DNA of 64,000 bases from Fictibacillus arsenicus (GCF_001642935.1 NZ_CP016761.1:3720001-3784000); one strand, 5' to 3'. Shown: positions 27,416-37,819, counted from the first letter of the stretch. Notes: generated from the letters alone by a model not told the origin. A program made the numbers and translations.

Positions 27416-27443
27416 AAAAATGCCACCCAACTTGGGCGGCATT
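27416..27443 (-). terminator. Terminator of mbl
   Basis: AATGCCaCCCAA and TTGGGcGGCATT arms with a T run on the minus strand, 8 bp beyond the mbl stop. Confidence 0.85.
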
Positions 27444-27450
27444 TTCCTCA

Positions 27451-28452
27451 TTAAAACACTTTTCTTTTCGCAATCTTATCCATATGTTCAAGCATTAAGC
27501 CCGTTCCGTTCGCTACGGCTTTCATTGGCTCTTCAGCAACCAGTACTGGAACCTTCAATTCTTCTGCAAACAGCTGATCGATTCCGTGAAGAAGCGCTCC
27601 TCCGCCTGTCAGCATAATACCGCGGTCGATGATATCAGCGGATAGTTCTGGCGGCGTCTTCTCAAGCACGCTTTTAGCTGCTTGAACGATTACCATCACT
27701 GGCTCCATCAATGCTCTTTGAATTTCTTTTGAGTGAACCGTAATGGTACGCGGCAATCCGGATACCATGTCACGGCCGCGGATCTCAAGCTCTTCATCAC
27801 GTGCGCCTGGATAAACCGTCGCTACGTTCAGCTTAATGTTTTCCGCTGTGCGCTCCCCGATCAGCAGTTTGTACTCTTTCTTTATGTACTGGAGGATCTC
27901 TGAATCGAACTTGTCCCCAGCCATTTTAATAGAAGAGGAGGTGACAATATCGCCCATGCTCAAGACCGCAACGTCAGTTGTGCCACCACCGATGTCAACA
28001 ACCATATTGCCGCTTGGCTGGAAGATATCCATCCCCGCCCCAATTGCAGCCACTTTCGGCTCTTCTTCAAGAAAAATATGCTTAGCGCCGCATTTTTGTG
28101 CAGCTTCTCTAATGGCTTTTTGTTCTACAGACGTAATGTTCGTTGGCGTACAGATCAAGATTCTTGGCTTAGCAAACACGCCCTTCACTTTGATTTTATT
28201 AATAAAGTGTTTCAGCATTTGCTCAGTTACTTCAAAGTCAGCAATTACGCCGTCTTTCAGCGGACGAATTGCTACGATGTTGCCTGGTGTACGGCCTACC
28301 ATGCGGCGGGCTTCTTCTCCAACAGCGAGTGCTTTTCCGGTATTCGTGTCGATCGCAACGACGGATGGTTCGTCAAGCACAATCCCTTTTCCTTTTACAT
28401 AGATCAATACATTAGCGGTACCAAGGTCAATTCCAACGTCCCTTGAAAACAT
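27451..28452 (-). CDS. mbl: MreB-like actin homologue Mbl
   Basis: A 333-residue bacterial actin guiding lateral-wall peptidoglycan synthesis. The actin ATPase signatures are present: phosphate 1 DVGIDLGTANVLIY, phosphate 2 MVVDIGGGTTDVAV, and the adenosine motif MLTGGGALLHG. It follows spoIIID as in Bacillus subtilis, which separates it from mreB and mreBH. The start ATG is preceded by GGGAGG. Confidence 0.96.
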   Translation of the reverse strand: MFSRDVGIDLGTANVLIYVKGKGIVLDEPSVVAIDTNTGKALAVGEEARRMVGRTPGNIVAIRPLKDGVIADFEVTEQMLKHFINKIKVKGVFAKPRILICTPTNITSVEQKAIREAAQKCGAKHIFLEEEPKVAAIGAGMDIFQPSGNMVVDIGGGTTDVAVLSMGDIVTSSSIKMAGDKFDSEILQYIKKEYKLLIGERTAENIKLNVATVYPGARDEELEIRGRDMVSGLPRTITVHSKEIQRALMEPVMVIVQAAKSVLEKTPPELSADIIDRGIMLTGGGALLHGIDQLFAEELKVPVLVAEEPMKAVANGTGLMLEHMDKIAKRKVF

Positions 28453-28646
28453 GTTATATCCTCCCTGTTAAACATCCATACAATATAATGACATTTTTAG
28501 TAAAAAATCGAAGTTCTATCCAATTTATCATTATATCACAAGTTTGTCGAACAAGGTGAAATATTGTCAAAAATTAATTATTGGACGTCAGACCTATAGG
28601 CACATAATGATTTTGGTGTCATGTTGCATCCCTATCAATCGTAGAC

Positions 28647-28913
28647 TTATTGAACAACTTCCTCTGTGCCTTTTTTGTATTTCACGCGCGTCGCTTCCCC
28701 ACCCCGCAAGTGGCGGATGGACTTGTGGTATTCGAGGATTTCTTTTACGTTATTTGCAAGATCCGGATTAATTTCAGGCAGTCGCTCGGTGAGGTCTTTA
28801 TGCACCGTGCTTTTGGAAACCCCGAATTCTTTTGCGATCATGCGGACTGTTTTTCTTGTCTCCACGATATACCGTCCTATCTTGATGGTTCGCTCTTTGA
28901 TGTAATCGTGCAC
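28647..28913 (-). CDS. spoIIID: Sporulation transcription factor SpoIIID
   Basis: An 88-residue DNA-binding protein acting in the mother cell, where it switches genes of the sigma-E and sigma-K programmes. The helix-turn-helix is MIAKEFGVSKSTVHKDLTE (residues 25–43), with a basic C-terminal region HLRGGEATRVKYKK. The GTG start (HDYIKER) is 8 nt from GGAGG, as in B. subtilis. In that species, translation depends on a short upstream frame (usd); short frames are also present upstream here. Confidence 0.97.
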   Translation of the reverse strand: MHDYIKERTIKIGRYIVETRKTVRMIAKEFGVSKSTVHKDLTERLPEINPDLANNVKEILEYHKSIRHLRGGEATRVKYKKGTEEVVQ

Positions 28914-29001
28914 ACCACTCGCCTCCCTAAAATGGATGTGAGAGATGCGATAGAGACTTCTATGAACAAGCTACGTGACAAGTTCTGTTGTCATCTTCGG
29001 C

Positions 29002-29043
29002 TTATAAGTATTGCTTCCATTCCCCTTTTTCCACCGCAGCCAT
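29002..29043 (-). other. 13-codon leader-type open frame upstream of spoIIID
   Basis: ATG…TAA encoding MAAVEKGEWKQYL, about 90 nt before the spoIIID start. It could correspond to an upstream-ORF control like usd in B. subtilis, but no sequence match could be tested and its own ribosome site is poor. Confidence 0.25.
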
Positions 29044-29277
29044 AGTACGATTTCTCACCGCTCACCCTCAATTTGAATTATTGTAGGTTTTGTAACATCT
29101 TATTAACCAAGTTTTCGTTATATGCCTAAATCTCAACTGGGACAAGGGGAAATGTCCATTTTTGTGAAAAAACCTCCATAAACAGGTGAAAAATCTATTG
29201 GTGAAAGGAAGCCTGTCTGAGGAAATTGGTGGGGATTTTAAGATTTACGGTACGTGTTCTTTTTTCTGTTACACGTT

Positions 29278-29385
29278 CGCTCAAGCTGACCTAATTTTCG
29301 CTCAAAATCCCCGATCTACGCTCAGAATCTTCACGCTACGCTCAAATCTCCTGTACGACCGCTCAAGAATCCTCTGGTACGCTCA
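29278..29385. repeat. Periodic array C: six CGCTCA words, 20–21 bp apart
   Basis: CGCTCA starts at 29278, 29299, 29319, 29339, 29360 and 29380 (spacings 21, 20, 20, 21, 20), usually followed by A and preceded by TA/TT. The remaining 14 bp of each period vary. The array lies between spoIIID and the spoIIQ terminator. This is the longest array in the window. Confidence 0.9.
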
Positions 29386-29436
29386 AACATCTTCAAATCG
29401 TCCATTTTGCCCTGCAAAATCTTCATTATTTCTTTT

Positions 29437-29475
29437 AAAAAACGAAAAGCTGCCCCGATATTCTCGAGACAGCTT
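29437..29475 (-). terminator. Terminator of spoIIQ
   Basis: AAGCTGtCtCGA and TCGgGgCAGCTT arms with a T-rich tail on the minus strand. Confidence 0.75.
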
Positions 29476-29486
29476 CTTTTTTTAAA

Positions 29487-30455
29487 TTATTCGCTTGCAC
29501 CTGAATCATCTGCTGATGTTTCATCTGATTCTGCTGGAGCATCAGTGTCTTCTGCAGATTGAGATGATGATTCTTGTTCACGGTTGGCATCTTTGCCGTC
29601 TTTACCGTCTTTTGTGCCTTTTGTGTCTTTTGTGTCTTTGCCGCCTTTATCGTCGGCTTTTGGTGCTGCTGGCTTCTTTTCTTCAGCAGGCTTTTGCTCT
29701 TCTGCTTTTTTCTGCTCTTCAGCCGCTTTTTGCTCTTCTGCTTTCTTCATCTCTTTACGAGAATCTTCAACAGCGCTTGCAAGCTGTGCTACAGATTGAT
29801 CCCAAGCCATTACTGGGTCCACTGCTTCTCCATCTTTGCGGACTTCGAAGTGTGCGTGAACTTTCGCATCCTTATCATAAGCATTTTCGCCAGCTTGTCC
29901 AAGAACTGCTCCTTGTTTCACTTGGTCGCCTTGCTTAACCGATACAGAGGCTAATGATGAATAGTGTGTTACAACACCTTTGTCATGTTCAACTTCTACA
30001 ACCCAGCCTAGTGCAGGGTCTTTTGCAACTTTTACAACATTACCACTTAGTGCAGCTGTTACATCGAACGCTTTACCATCTTCTGTCGCTAGATCGATAC
30101 CGCGATTTTGGTAGTAGATATTGTTATAGAATACGAGTGCTGCTTCTTGCTCTTGGGCTGTAGCTTCTGAACTAAAGAAATCCTTCACTACTTCAATGGC
30201 TTCAGGGTCAGCAACTGGCATTTGGAATACTTCTTTTGTAAGTGATACTGGTACTGCTGTTCCATCGTCTTCTAATGCGCTTTCTGGAGTATTATTATTC
30301 TCCGTATTTTTCGCATCGTTTTGATACCATAGAACAGATGTTAAAATGACTGCTGCAAAACTAAGATACACTGCAGGATAAACCCAACGTTTTTTCATAG
30401 CATTCTTACCTTTCATCGGTACTGTTTTTTTGGTTTGTTTTTCTTCTTCTTTCAT
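29487..30455 (-). CDS. spoIIQ: Forespore channel / engulfment protein SpoIIQ
   Basis: A 322-residue forespore membrane protein; in B. subtilis it pairs with SpoIIIAH across the septum. A short cytoplasmic N-terminus precedes one membrane helix (about 25–43) and an M23/LytM domain (about 105–220). The second zinc motif HAHFEV is kept, but the first reads QNRGIDLA: Asn replaces the first zinc-binding His, so catalysis is unlikely, as in B. subtilis where a Ser is found. Residues about 235–322 form a long Lys/Glu/Ala then Asp/Lys/Gly low-complexity tail, longer than the usual SpoIIQ. Confidence 0.93.
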   Translation of the reverse strand: MKEEEKQTKKTVPMKGKNAMKKRWVYPAVYLSFAAVILTSVLWYQNDAKNTENNNTPESALEDDGTAVPVSLTKEVFQMPVADPEAIEVVKDFFSSEATAQEQEAALVFYNNIYYQNRGIDLATEDGKAFDVTAALSGNVVKVAKDPALGWVVEVEHDKGVVTHYSSLASVSVKQGDQVKQGAVLGQAGENAYDKDAKVHAHFEVRKDGEAVDPVMAWDQSVAQLASAVEDSRKEMKKAEEQKAAEEQKKAEEQKPAEEKKPAAPKADDKGGKDTKDTKGTKDGKDGKDANREQESSSQSAEDTDAPAESDETSADDSGASE

Positions 30456-30474
30456 TTTTCATCACCTCAGCAAC

Positions 30475-30504
30475 AAGTTTGAACAGAATTCTGAAAATAT
30501 ATAC
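30475..30504 (-). promoter_or_regulatory. Candidate sigma-F promoter of spoIIQ
   Basis: GTATA (30500–30504), 15-bp spacer, GTTCAAACTT (30475–30484). This fits the sigma-F pattern GYATA-N15-GGnnAnAHTR at all -35 and 8 of 10 -10 positions. The implied leader is only about 13 nt, which weakens the call. Confidence 0.4.
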
Positions 30505-30544
30505 TTTAGTGCGAAAATTTTTTGAAAGTTTCTTTCGACATATT

Positions 30545-30580
30545 AAAAAACCGCACCATGTTTTATGACACAATGCGGTT
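30545..30580 (-). terminator. Terminator of spoIID
   Basis: AACCGCA and TGCGGTT arms with TTTTTT on the minus strand. Confidence 0.85.
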
Positions 30581-30592
30581 CTCTATATAGAA

Positions 30593-30616
30593 GGGGTCTG
30601 TCCCGGGACAGACCCC
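30593..30616. repeat. 24-bp perfect GC-rich palindrome
   Basis: GGGGTCTGTCCC followed directly by its reverse complement, between the spoIID stop and its terminator. A related GGGGACAGTCCCC occurs at 24547–24559. Confidence 0.85.
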
Positions 30617-30634
30617 CTACAATTCTCACACAAT

Positions 30635-31666
30635 TCACTTTAGGGCAACCCTTTTGTCAGCGAGCGGCTTGTAATCTGTAATTTCAATCCCCTTATAATA
30701 ATAGTTTACGATCTCCTTATACGACTTGCCTTCCTCTGCCATTCCATTCGCTCCGTACTGGCTGAGTCCTACTCCATGGCCATAGCCTTTTGTGGTGATG
30801 GTGATCTGCTTGCCCTTTTTCTCCATTTGAAAATCGGTTGAGCGCAGCCCAAGCTTCTCTCGTATTTCTTTTCCGGAAAACTCTTTTTTCCCGATCGCGA
30901 ACTTACCGATTCGTTTTCCGCTCGTTGTTGCGACAACCTTGCCGACTTTGCCATCCTTTTTGATCGATACTCCCAACTTTTCCTCAACAGTTCTAACTTG
31001 CAATTGAATAGTCTGCACGTACTTCGGCGACTTTTTATCCCATGGGCTTTCTACACTTCTTAAGTACGGGTATTTATTTTTCCAATAGTCTTCTGAATTA
31101 ACGGTAAAGCCATTGCTTGTGGAGAAGAAGCTTGCCTGGATCGGCTCACCTTCATACGTTAAGATCTGCCCTTTTGTTTCTGTGACAGCTTCAACGATCT
31201 TTGCGAGCTTTTCGTTAAAATCATCTCCCCAAAGTGCCTCCAGTTCATCGTTCCCTTTGTACACCTGATGCATGATCGTGTCTGTTACAACGGCTTCATC
31301 TGGTAAACTATCATCTTTCCCGGGGTTTAGCATAGCTTTTACAATAAACGTTCTAGCGGTTAATGCTTGAGCTTTCAGTGCCTCGAGCTCAAACTCTGCA
31401 GGCATCTCAGAGGCTACCACACCTGCCACATACTCTTCTAACGGGATGTTCTCGACTGTATCCTTTGATGTGCGGAATACAGGGACGACGATGTCCGAGT
31501 GCGGAATTTCCAAAGCTAGCATTCTCTCAGACGGCCTTGCCTGATTCTCTTCTTTCCATTCAGGAGGCTCCGACGAAAATGGTAGCACGAGTATGGCGGG
31601 AAGCAGGACGATTACGGCAACAAAAATTGCTAGAATCCAGATCAGTGGCTTGATTTTCACATTCAC
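30635..31666 (-). CDS. spoIID: Stage II sporulation lytic transglycosylase SpoIID
   Basis: A 343-residue protein, the same length as in B. subtilis, using a GTG at 31666 placed 9 nt after AGGAGGG; the open frame to 31699 includes that ribosome site and is not the start. One N-terminal membrane helix is followed by the SpoIID domain. VASEMPAEFELEALKAQA contains the catalytic Glu, and GYGHGVGLSQYGANG is diagnostic. It degrades septal peptidoglycan during engulfment, with SpoIIM and SpoIIP. Confidence 0.96.
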   Translation of the reverse strand: MNVKIKPLIWILAIFVAVIVLLPAILVLPFSSEPPEWKEENQARPSERMLALEIPHSDIVVPVFRTSKDTVENIPLEEYVAGVVASEMPAEFELEALKAQALTARTFIVKAMLNPGKDDSLPDEAVVTDTIMHQVYKGNDELEALWGDDFNEKLAKIVEAVTETKGQILTYEGEPIQASFFSTSNGFTVNSEDYWKNKYPYLRSVESPWDKKSPKYVQTIQLQVRTVEEKLGVSIKKDGKVGKVVATTSGKRIGKFAIGKKEFSGKEIREKLGLRSTDFQMEKKGKQITITTKGYGHGVGLSQYGANGMAEEGKSYKEIVNYYYKGIEITDYKPLADKRVALK

Positions 31667-31860
31667 TTTCCAATGCCCTCCTATTTTGTTTTCTACCATA
31701 CAACTTATACAAAAGGTGCAGCCTTTAGAACATGAAAACTAGTATTTTTACAATTGAAATGTGCTTGCTATGACATGTTTACAAGTTTTGTTTTGAAGCC
31801 GACTGTTACAAGCTGCCCGCTGCATAAATTAATAAGAGACCCAACGAAAGGGTGAGCGGC

Positions 31861-32475
31861 ATGGACAACTTTCAGCCTCCTGTTCTTGTCAGGACGCTTA
31901 CGTATTCCCCTGGTCAGATGAGAATTTACTATCCGCAGATTGAAGGCAGAATCAACCCTCGCATCCAACAGCAAGTGAATCAGCAAATCATTCAGATCAA
32001 CCAAGAGCTCCAGCAGATGCAAAATCCTGAAGCACGACCTACTATGTACGGGGAGTTCGCTGTAAAAACAAACGAAAAAAAAATTCTCAGCATCGGATTT
32101 TTGAACTACGGCTACACCCCAATGGCTGCACACGGGATGACGTATATCAAATCGCAAACATGGGACCTGACAACAGGACGGACATATCAGCTAAAAGATC
32201 TCTTCAAACCTGGCAGCGACTACGTGCAAGTTTTGAACCGGATCATAAAAGAACAAATAAAACAGCAGCAGATTTTCACGTTTGAACCATTCATGACCAT
32301 CAGCCCGAACCAAGATTATTATATTGCCGATAAAGCACTCGTCATCTATTTTCAGCTGTATGACCTTACTGCTTATGCTTACGGTTTTCCGATGTTTGTT
32401 ATCTCGGTGTTCGATCTGCAGAATATTATTGATGAGAACGGACCGCTTGGAAAGCTAGCGGTGAATAGTTTATAA
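31861..32475 (+). CDS. DUF4163/DUF3298-type protein (RsiV-like C-terminus), no signal peptide
   Basis: A 204-residue protein; ATG 8 nt after AAAGGG. The N-terminal part (YYPQIEGRINPRIQQQVNQQI) looks like DUF4163. The C-terminal half (TWDLTTGRTYQLKDLFKPGSDY, …YYIADKALVIYFQLYDLTAYAYGFP) resembles the DUF3298 module, found in PdaC and in the lysozyme-binding anti-sigma factor RsiV. There is no membrane helix or signal peptide, so a cytoplasmic or forespore role is likely. It is convergent with the neutral protease gene. Function unknown. Confidence 0.65.
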   Translation: MDNFQPPVLVRTLTYSPGQMRIYYPQIEGRINPRIQQQVNQQIIQINQELQQMQNPEARPTMYGEFAVKTNEKKILSIGFLNYGYTPMAAHGMTYIKSQTWDLTTGRTYQLKDLFKPGSDYVQVLNRIIKEQIKQQQIFTFEPFMTISPNQDYYIADKALVIYFQLYDLTAYAYGFPMFVISVFDLQNIIDENGPLGKLAVNSL

Positions 32476-32479
32476 CGAT

Positions 32480-32518
32480 AAAAAACCCTGATCCTCACTT
32501 GGAAGATCAGGGTTTTGC
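32480..32518. terminator. Bidirectional terminator between the DUF3298 gene and the neutral protease
   Basis: AACCCTGATC and GATCAGGGTT arms with T runs on both strands, shared by the two convergent genes. Confidence 0.85.
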
Positions 32519-32524
32519 GTTTAT

Positions 32525-34204
<1,680 letters not shown>

Positions 34205-34350
34205 TCAATCCCCTTTGCTTTATGTAATTTTTTTGAAGCCAGTGGATTCATGTTACCATTATTTATTTTATTTTCAAACTATTTAAAAAATTTTGATTAT
34301 AATTCACCAGTTGAAAGCTTGTTTTCATAAAAACAGGTAATTAGACACAT

Positions 34351-34384
34351 AAAAAAAGAAGCGTTTCATAAGGAAACACTTCTT
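34351..34384 (-). terminator. Terminator-like hairpin upstream of the protease gene
   Basis: AAGAAGTGTTTC and GAAACGCTTCTT arms with a seven-T run on the minus strand. It stands beyond array D, as a second stop signal behind the small membrane-protein gene. Confidence 0.75.
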
Positions 34385-34447
34385 TAGAGAGGAGATATAA
34401 AGTAAAACTGGGACAAGAGAAAAGGCTTTGCATGCAGATAGTTGTTA

Positions 34448-34501
34448 ACCGTACAAAAAATCGACTTAACCGAACAAAAAAGCAGGGTCACCGAACAAAA
34501 A
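34448..34501. repeat. Periodic array D: three ACCGaACAAAAAA words, 21 bp apart
   Basis: Unit starts are 34448 (ACCGTACAAAAAA), 34469 (ACCGAACAAAAAA) and 34490 (ACCGAACAAAAAA). It is located between two leftward terminators. Confidence 0.8.
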
Positions 34502-34533
34502 ATAATTTTCGCTCCTACTACTGTATTGACATC

Positions 34534-34560
34534 AAAAAAAAGCCAGCCATCATGGCCGGC
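34534..34560 (-). terminator. Terminator of the small membrane-protein gene
   Basis: GCCGGCCAT and ATGGCTGGC arms followed by an eight-T run on the minus strand. Confidence 0.9.
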
Positions 34561-34571
34561 TTTTTCTTCAG

Positions 34572-34718
34572 CTATTTCATTTTTCTGCCTTTAAAGAAGT
34601 TCAATAGGAAGACGATCACAGCGATGACGAGAAGAATATGGATGATTCCGCCTGCGACGTCGAAAAGAAAACCTAGCAGCCATAATACTAATAAAATTGC
34701 GGCTATTGTCCAAAGCAT
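34572..34718 (-). CDS. 48-residue membrane protein, lmo0937 family
   Basis: A very hydrophobic protein with two closely packed helices (about residues 2–20 and 24–43), a GG turn (DVAGGIIHI) and a basic end FFKGRKMK. It matches the small family known from Listeria lmo0937. ATG 8 nt after AAAGGATG. The Listeria gene is reported to be under sigma-B, and a sigma-B-like promoter is visible upstream here, so a general stress role is plausible. Confidence 0.85.
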   Translation of the reverse strand: MLWTIAAILLVLWLLGFLFDVAGGIIHILLVIAVIVFLLNFFKGRKMK

Positions 34719-34763
34719 GAGTTCGACATCCTTTCAAATTGTATTCTTGCAACTAGTTATAGA

Positions 34764-34789
34764 TTTCCCGAACCATCGTTGTTATAAAC
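34764..34789 (-). promoter_or_regulatory. Candidate sigma-B promoter
   Basis: GTTTAT (34784–34789), 14-bp spacer, GGGAAA (34764–34769), compared with GTTTAA-N12-15-GGGTAT. It matches 5 of 6 and 4 of 6 positions and is placed 46 bp before the small membrane-protein start. Confidence 0.45.
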
Positions 34790-34869
34790 GCTTTTACAAT
34801 AAAAATGAAAGGCTCTTTTCTAAAAAAGAATGTTGCTACAGAGTGATCTTAAGAAATGCTTCATTGAAA

Positions 34870-34996
34870 GTTAATTGGAGCGAAAGGGCGAGACTCCTGC
34901 AGGATGAGTGGGACAGGTGAGACCATTCAATGACGCAAAGCGTCGAATGAGCTCACCGCACACCCTGCGGAAAGCGAGTCCTGCAGCGGAAATTAG
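34870..34996 (+). repeat. Bacillaceae palindromic element, copy 1
   Basis: About 127 bp bounded by GTTAATT and AATTAGC, with internal GGAGCG, GAGACTCCTGCAGG, GGTGAG/CTCACC arms, a GACGC-AAA-GCGTC hairpin and CCCTGCGGAAAGCGAG. It belongs to the same family as the copies at 44283, 44463 and 50097. Intergenic, between the small membrane-protein gene and murA. Confidence 0.85.
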
Positions 34997-35031
34997 CCTC
35001 TATCAAAAGCAACAAAGTTTAGCCAAATGAA

Positions 35032-35056
35032 AAGAACCCTCTCATCGAGGGTTCTT
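35032..35056 (-). terminator. Terminator of murA
   Basis: AAGAACCCTC and GAGGGTTCTT arms with a short T-rich tail, 12 bp beyond the stop codon. Confidence 0.8.
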
Positions 35057-35068
35057 GGATTAAAAATA

Positions 35069-36379
35069 TTATGCTAAATTACTTTTTAATGATTGCTCTT
35101 TCGCTGGTGTTGTTTCCACACCTTCGTTTACACGCTCGATGTCAGCACCTAATGCAGCAAGTTTTCCAGTAAAATCAACGTATCCGCGGTCAATGTGCTT
35201 CAATTCAGTTACGCGAGTATAACCTTCTGCAACAAGCCCAGCAAGTACTAAAGCAGCACCTGCGCGAAGATCAGTTGAAGCAACCTCAGCACCTTGAAGA
35301 TTTACAGGTCCGTTGATTACAGAAGAACGGCCTTCAATTTTAATGTCACCATTCATGCGGCGGAATTCTTCCACGTGCATGAAGCGGTTTTCAAACACAG
35401 TTTCCGTAATAACACTCGTTCCGTTTGCACGAAGCAATAGTGCCATCATTTGCGACTGAAGATCAGTCGGGAATCCTGGGTGAGGCATTGTTTTAATATC
35501 AACAGGCTTTAATTCACGAGGTCCGCGAACACGAAGTCCTTGGCCTTCTTCATGAATCTGAACACCCATCTCTTCCATTTTTGCGATCAAAGGACGTAAG
35601 TGTTCTGCGATAGCATTTTCAATTAACACGTCACCTTGTGTAATTGCTGCAGCTACCATATAAGTTCCTGCTTCGATACGGTCTGGTACAACAGTATGCT
35701 CAGCACCAGCTAGCTCTTCTGCTCCTACGATGCGGATTGTGCCTGTACCTGCACCAATTACAGTAGCACCCATAGCATTTAGGTAGTTAGCTAAACAAAC
35801 GATTTCTGGTTCTTTTGCTGCATTTTCAATAACGGTTGTTCCTTCAGCAAGTGTTGCTGCCATCATGATGTTCTCAGTAGCTCCTACACTTGGGAAGTCT
35901 AAATAAATTTTAGCGCCTTGCAAGCGGCCGTCGATTTTAGCTTCGATAAAGCCGTTGCCGATCTTTACTGTAGCACCCATTGCTTCGAAACCTTTAAGAT
36001 GCTGATCGATCGGACGTGATCCGATTGCGCAACCTCCAGGAAGTGCAATACGAGATAGTCCTACACGAGCAAGCAAAGGTCCCATCACTAGGAATGATGC
36101 TCTCATTTTACGGACATACTCAAATGGTGCTTCTGTCTTTAATTCACTTGTAGCGTCTACATGGATCTGCCCATTTTCGAATGCTACATCAATATTTAAA
36201 TAGCGTAATACTTCATTAATTGTAAAAACATCAGCAAGAGTGGGCACCTCTTTTATAGTACTCGTGCCTCTACTGGCTAAAATGGATGCTGCGATGACAG
36301 GAAGTACGGCATTCTTAGCTCCCTCAACTCGTACAGAGCCCTCTAACCGCCTACCACCACGGACAATGATTTTTTCCAA
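35069..36379 (-). CDS. murA: UDP-GlcNAc 1-carboxyvinyltransferase MurA
   Basis: A 436-residue enzyme for the first committed step of peptidoglycan synthesis (phosphoenolpyruvate plus UDP-GlcNAc). The Lys of GAKNAVLPV and the active-site Cys in [19 protein letters not shown] (about residue 117, the fosfomycin target) are present. It lies in the ywmB–murA–spoIID order, which identifies it as the murAA-type copy of B. subtilis. Confidence 0.97.
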   Translation of the reverse strand: MEKIIVRGGRRLEGSVRVEGAKNAVLPVIAASILASRGTSTIKEVPTLADVFTINEVLRYLNIDVAFENGQIHVDATSELKTEAPFEYVRKMRASFLVMGPLLARVGLSRIALPGGCAIGSRPIDQHLKGFEAMGATVKIGNGFIEAKIDGRLQGAKIYLDFPSVGATENIMMAATLAEGTTVIENAAKEPEIVCLANYLNAMGATVIGAGTGTIRIVGAEELAGAEHTVVPDRIEAGTYMVAAAITQGDVLIENAIAEHLRPLIAKMEEMGVQIHEEGQGLRVRGPRELKPVDIKTMPHPGFPTDLQSQMMALLLRANGTSVITETVFENRFMHVEEFRRMNGDIKIEGRSSVINGPVNLQGAEVASTDLRAGAALVLAGLVAEGYTRVTELKHIDRGYVDFTGKLAALGADIERVNEGVETTPAKEQSLKSNLA

Positions 36380-36409
36380 CGATATTCCCCTCCGCGTCCA
36401 ATTTGTATA

Positions 36410-37153
36410 TTAATATTCAGACGTAATTATTGGTGTGCCAATTGTGACAGTAGTTTTACTGCCCAATTCTTCAGATCTTAACGCCACCTGAAGATTCATT
36501 TTATTTTGATGACCGGTATAAATCGCTTGTTCCCACTGTCCAGTATATGCAGATAGTGACACAAACGTCTCTTCCTTTAATTCCTCGACAGAAACTCCAG
36601 AAAAAGCTTGTACCAATTCATTTGCTTGCGAATACAAATCAACCACCATTTTATCACCGTATGTACCGGTAACACAAGAGAAAATTTTGGGATTTCCTCC
36701 TACAGAATCTTCAATACGGTCATCCAACAAGCGTCGAATTTCTTTCCAATTCTGATTTGTATTTACAAGTCCTTCAACCGCATAAATAAAATACGATGCA
36801 GTTTGTTCTTTTTGGGGGTATGTGATGATGGTCACCTTCTCAGTTAGACCTATTTCATCATGCTGAAACTTCCCGGTCATTTTGTAATGTCCGGCATCAT
36901 CTTCACCTTCCGCCCAGCTAAATTCAGGATAATTACGCTTAAGCTCTTCTGCTTGTTTTAAATACCCTAGTCCTTTAGATGTAAAACCTAATTCTCCATT
37001 AAAATACATGGTCCATTTGTCAGGTTCTGCACCTTTTTCTTTTAAAACGTCTATTATATGTGCTACTTCATTTGTTTTATCGTCTTTTGCGTATCCAGAT
37101 GAAACCATAATAATAAGCAAAATTGCTGTAATCGTCATTGTCCATTTTTTCAT
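36410..37153 (-). CDS. ywmB: YwmB family exported protein
   Basis: A 247-residue protein of the YwmB/DUF1779 family. A signal peptide (MKKWTMTITAILLIIMVSSGYA) precedes two similar alpha/beta halves. The fold is TATA-box-binding-like by family knowledge. Function unknown. The ATG at 37153 is preferred because it starts the signal peptide directly, although the ribosome site is ambiguous. It lies 30 bp upstream of murA, as in B. subtilis. Confidence 0.88.
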   Translation of the reverse strand: MKKWTMTITAILLIIMVSSGYAKDDKTNEVAHIIDVLKEKGAEPDKWTMYFNGELGFTSKGLGYLKQAEELKRNYPEFSWAEGEDDAGHYKMTGKFQHDEIGLTEKVTIITYPQKEQTASYFIYAVEGLVNTNQNWKEIRRLLDDRIEDSVGGNPKIFSCVTGTYGDKMVVDLYSQANELVQAFSGVSVEELKEETFVSLSAYTGQWEQAIYTGHQNKMNLQVALRSEELGSKTTVTIGTPIITSEY

Positions 37154-37261
37154 TCCCCAGCACATCCTCTCTATTTCTCATTGTTGCCAAAGAGAGAAAG
37201 GATATCCGTGGAACTTGTAGTCATATTCCGACAATTCCGTTAATGGAATTGTAACTCGGAA

Positions 37262-37495
37262 TTAACCAAATAATTGACTAAGATTGGTGGAATACTGTAG
37301 ATACTTCAAAAAGAAATCACTGGCTAGACTTGCAAGACTGATGACCATTAAAATGTAGAGCACTCTAGCCTGCATAACTTTGCCTTTTTTGATCCATTTG
37401 TCAAAGTGAATCGCCTGCATTGCCCACCAAGCAATAACAAGAAATAATAAATGTACGATTATATGTAATAAAGCCTGTTGTCCTACTGGAATCAT
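37262..37495 (-). CDS. ywzB: YwzB family membrane protein (DUF1146)
   Basis: A 77-residue protein with two membrane helices (about 9–28 and 45–65). The conserved loop WWAMQAIHFDKWIKKGKVMQAR lies between them. This small family is regularly found between the respiratory operons and murA in Bacilli. Function unknown; an association with the membrane energy complexes is suggested only by its position. Confidence 0.88.
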   Translation of the reverse strand: MIPVGQQALLHIIVHLLFLVIAWWAMQAIHFDKWIKKGKVMQARVLYILMVISLASLASDFFLKYLQYSTNLSQLFG

Positions 37496-37819
37496 AATTC
37501 AACTTACCCCCTATTACATATTTCGACAACTTTAAGCATAATTCTTTCTTCTCATTAAAAAAAGATACTTTATCCCTACTTTTGCCTTATGAAAGCCCTT
37601 ACTTTTCAAGTGTTCAAAAAGTTGTAACGATTATTTAATTTTAAAATTTTACTTCCTCATATATAGTCGTATAAAAATGGTACAGGTTACGGTAGTTTCG
37701 GCTCATTTTTGAATCATTTTCATATAAGAAAAGTGCCGTTCCTTTTGAGGGAAACATCTTGTTTGATAGTCCGTACTGGGCGCACAGATAAATCGCTAAA
37801 AAACTGCACAACTCAGAAT

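Noticed and set aside
29495-29954. Rightward open frames opposite spoIIQ
   Set aside because: They mirror the low-complexity tail of SpoIIQ and carry no start signals or recognisable domains.
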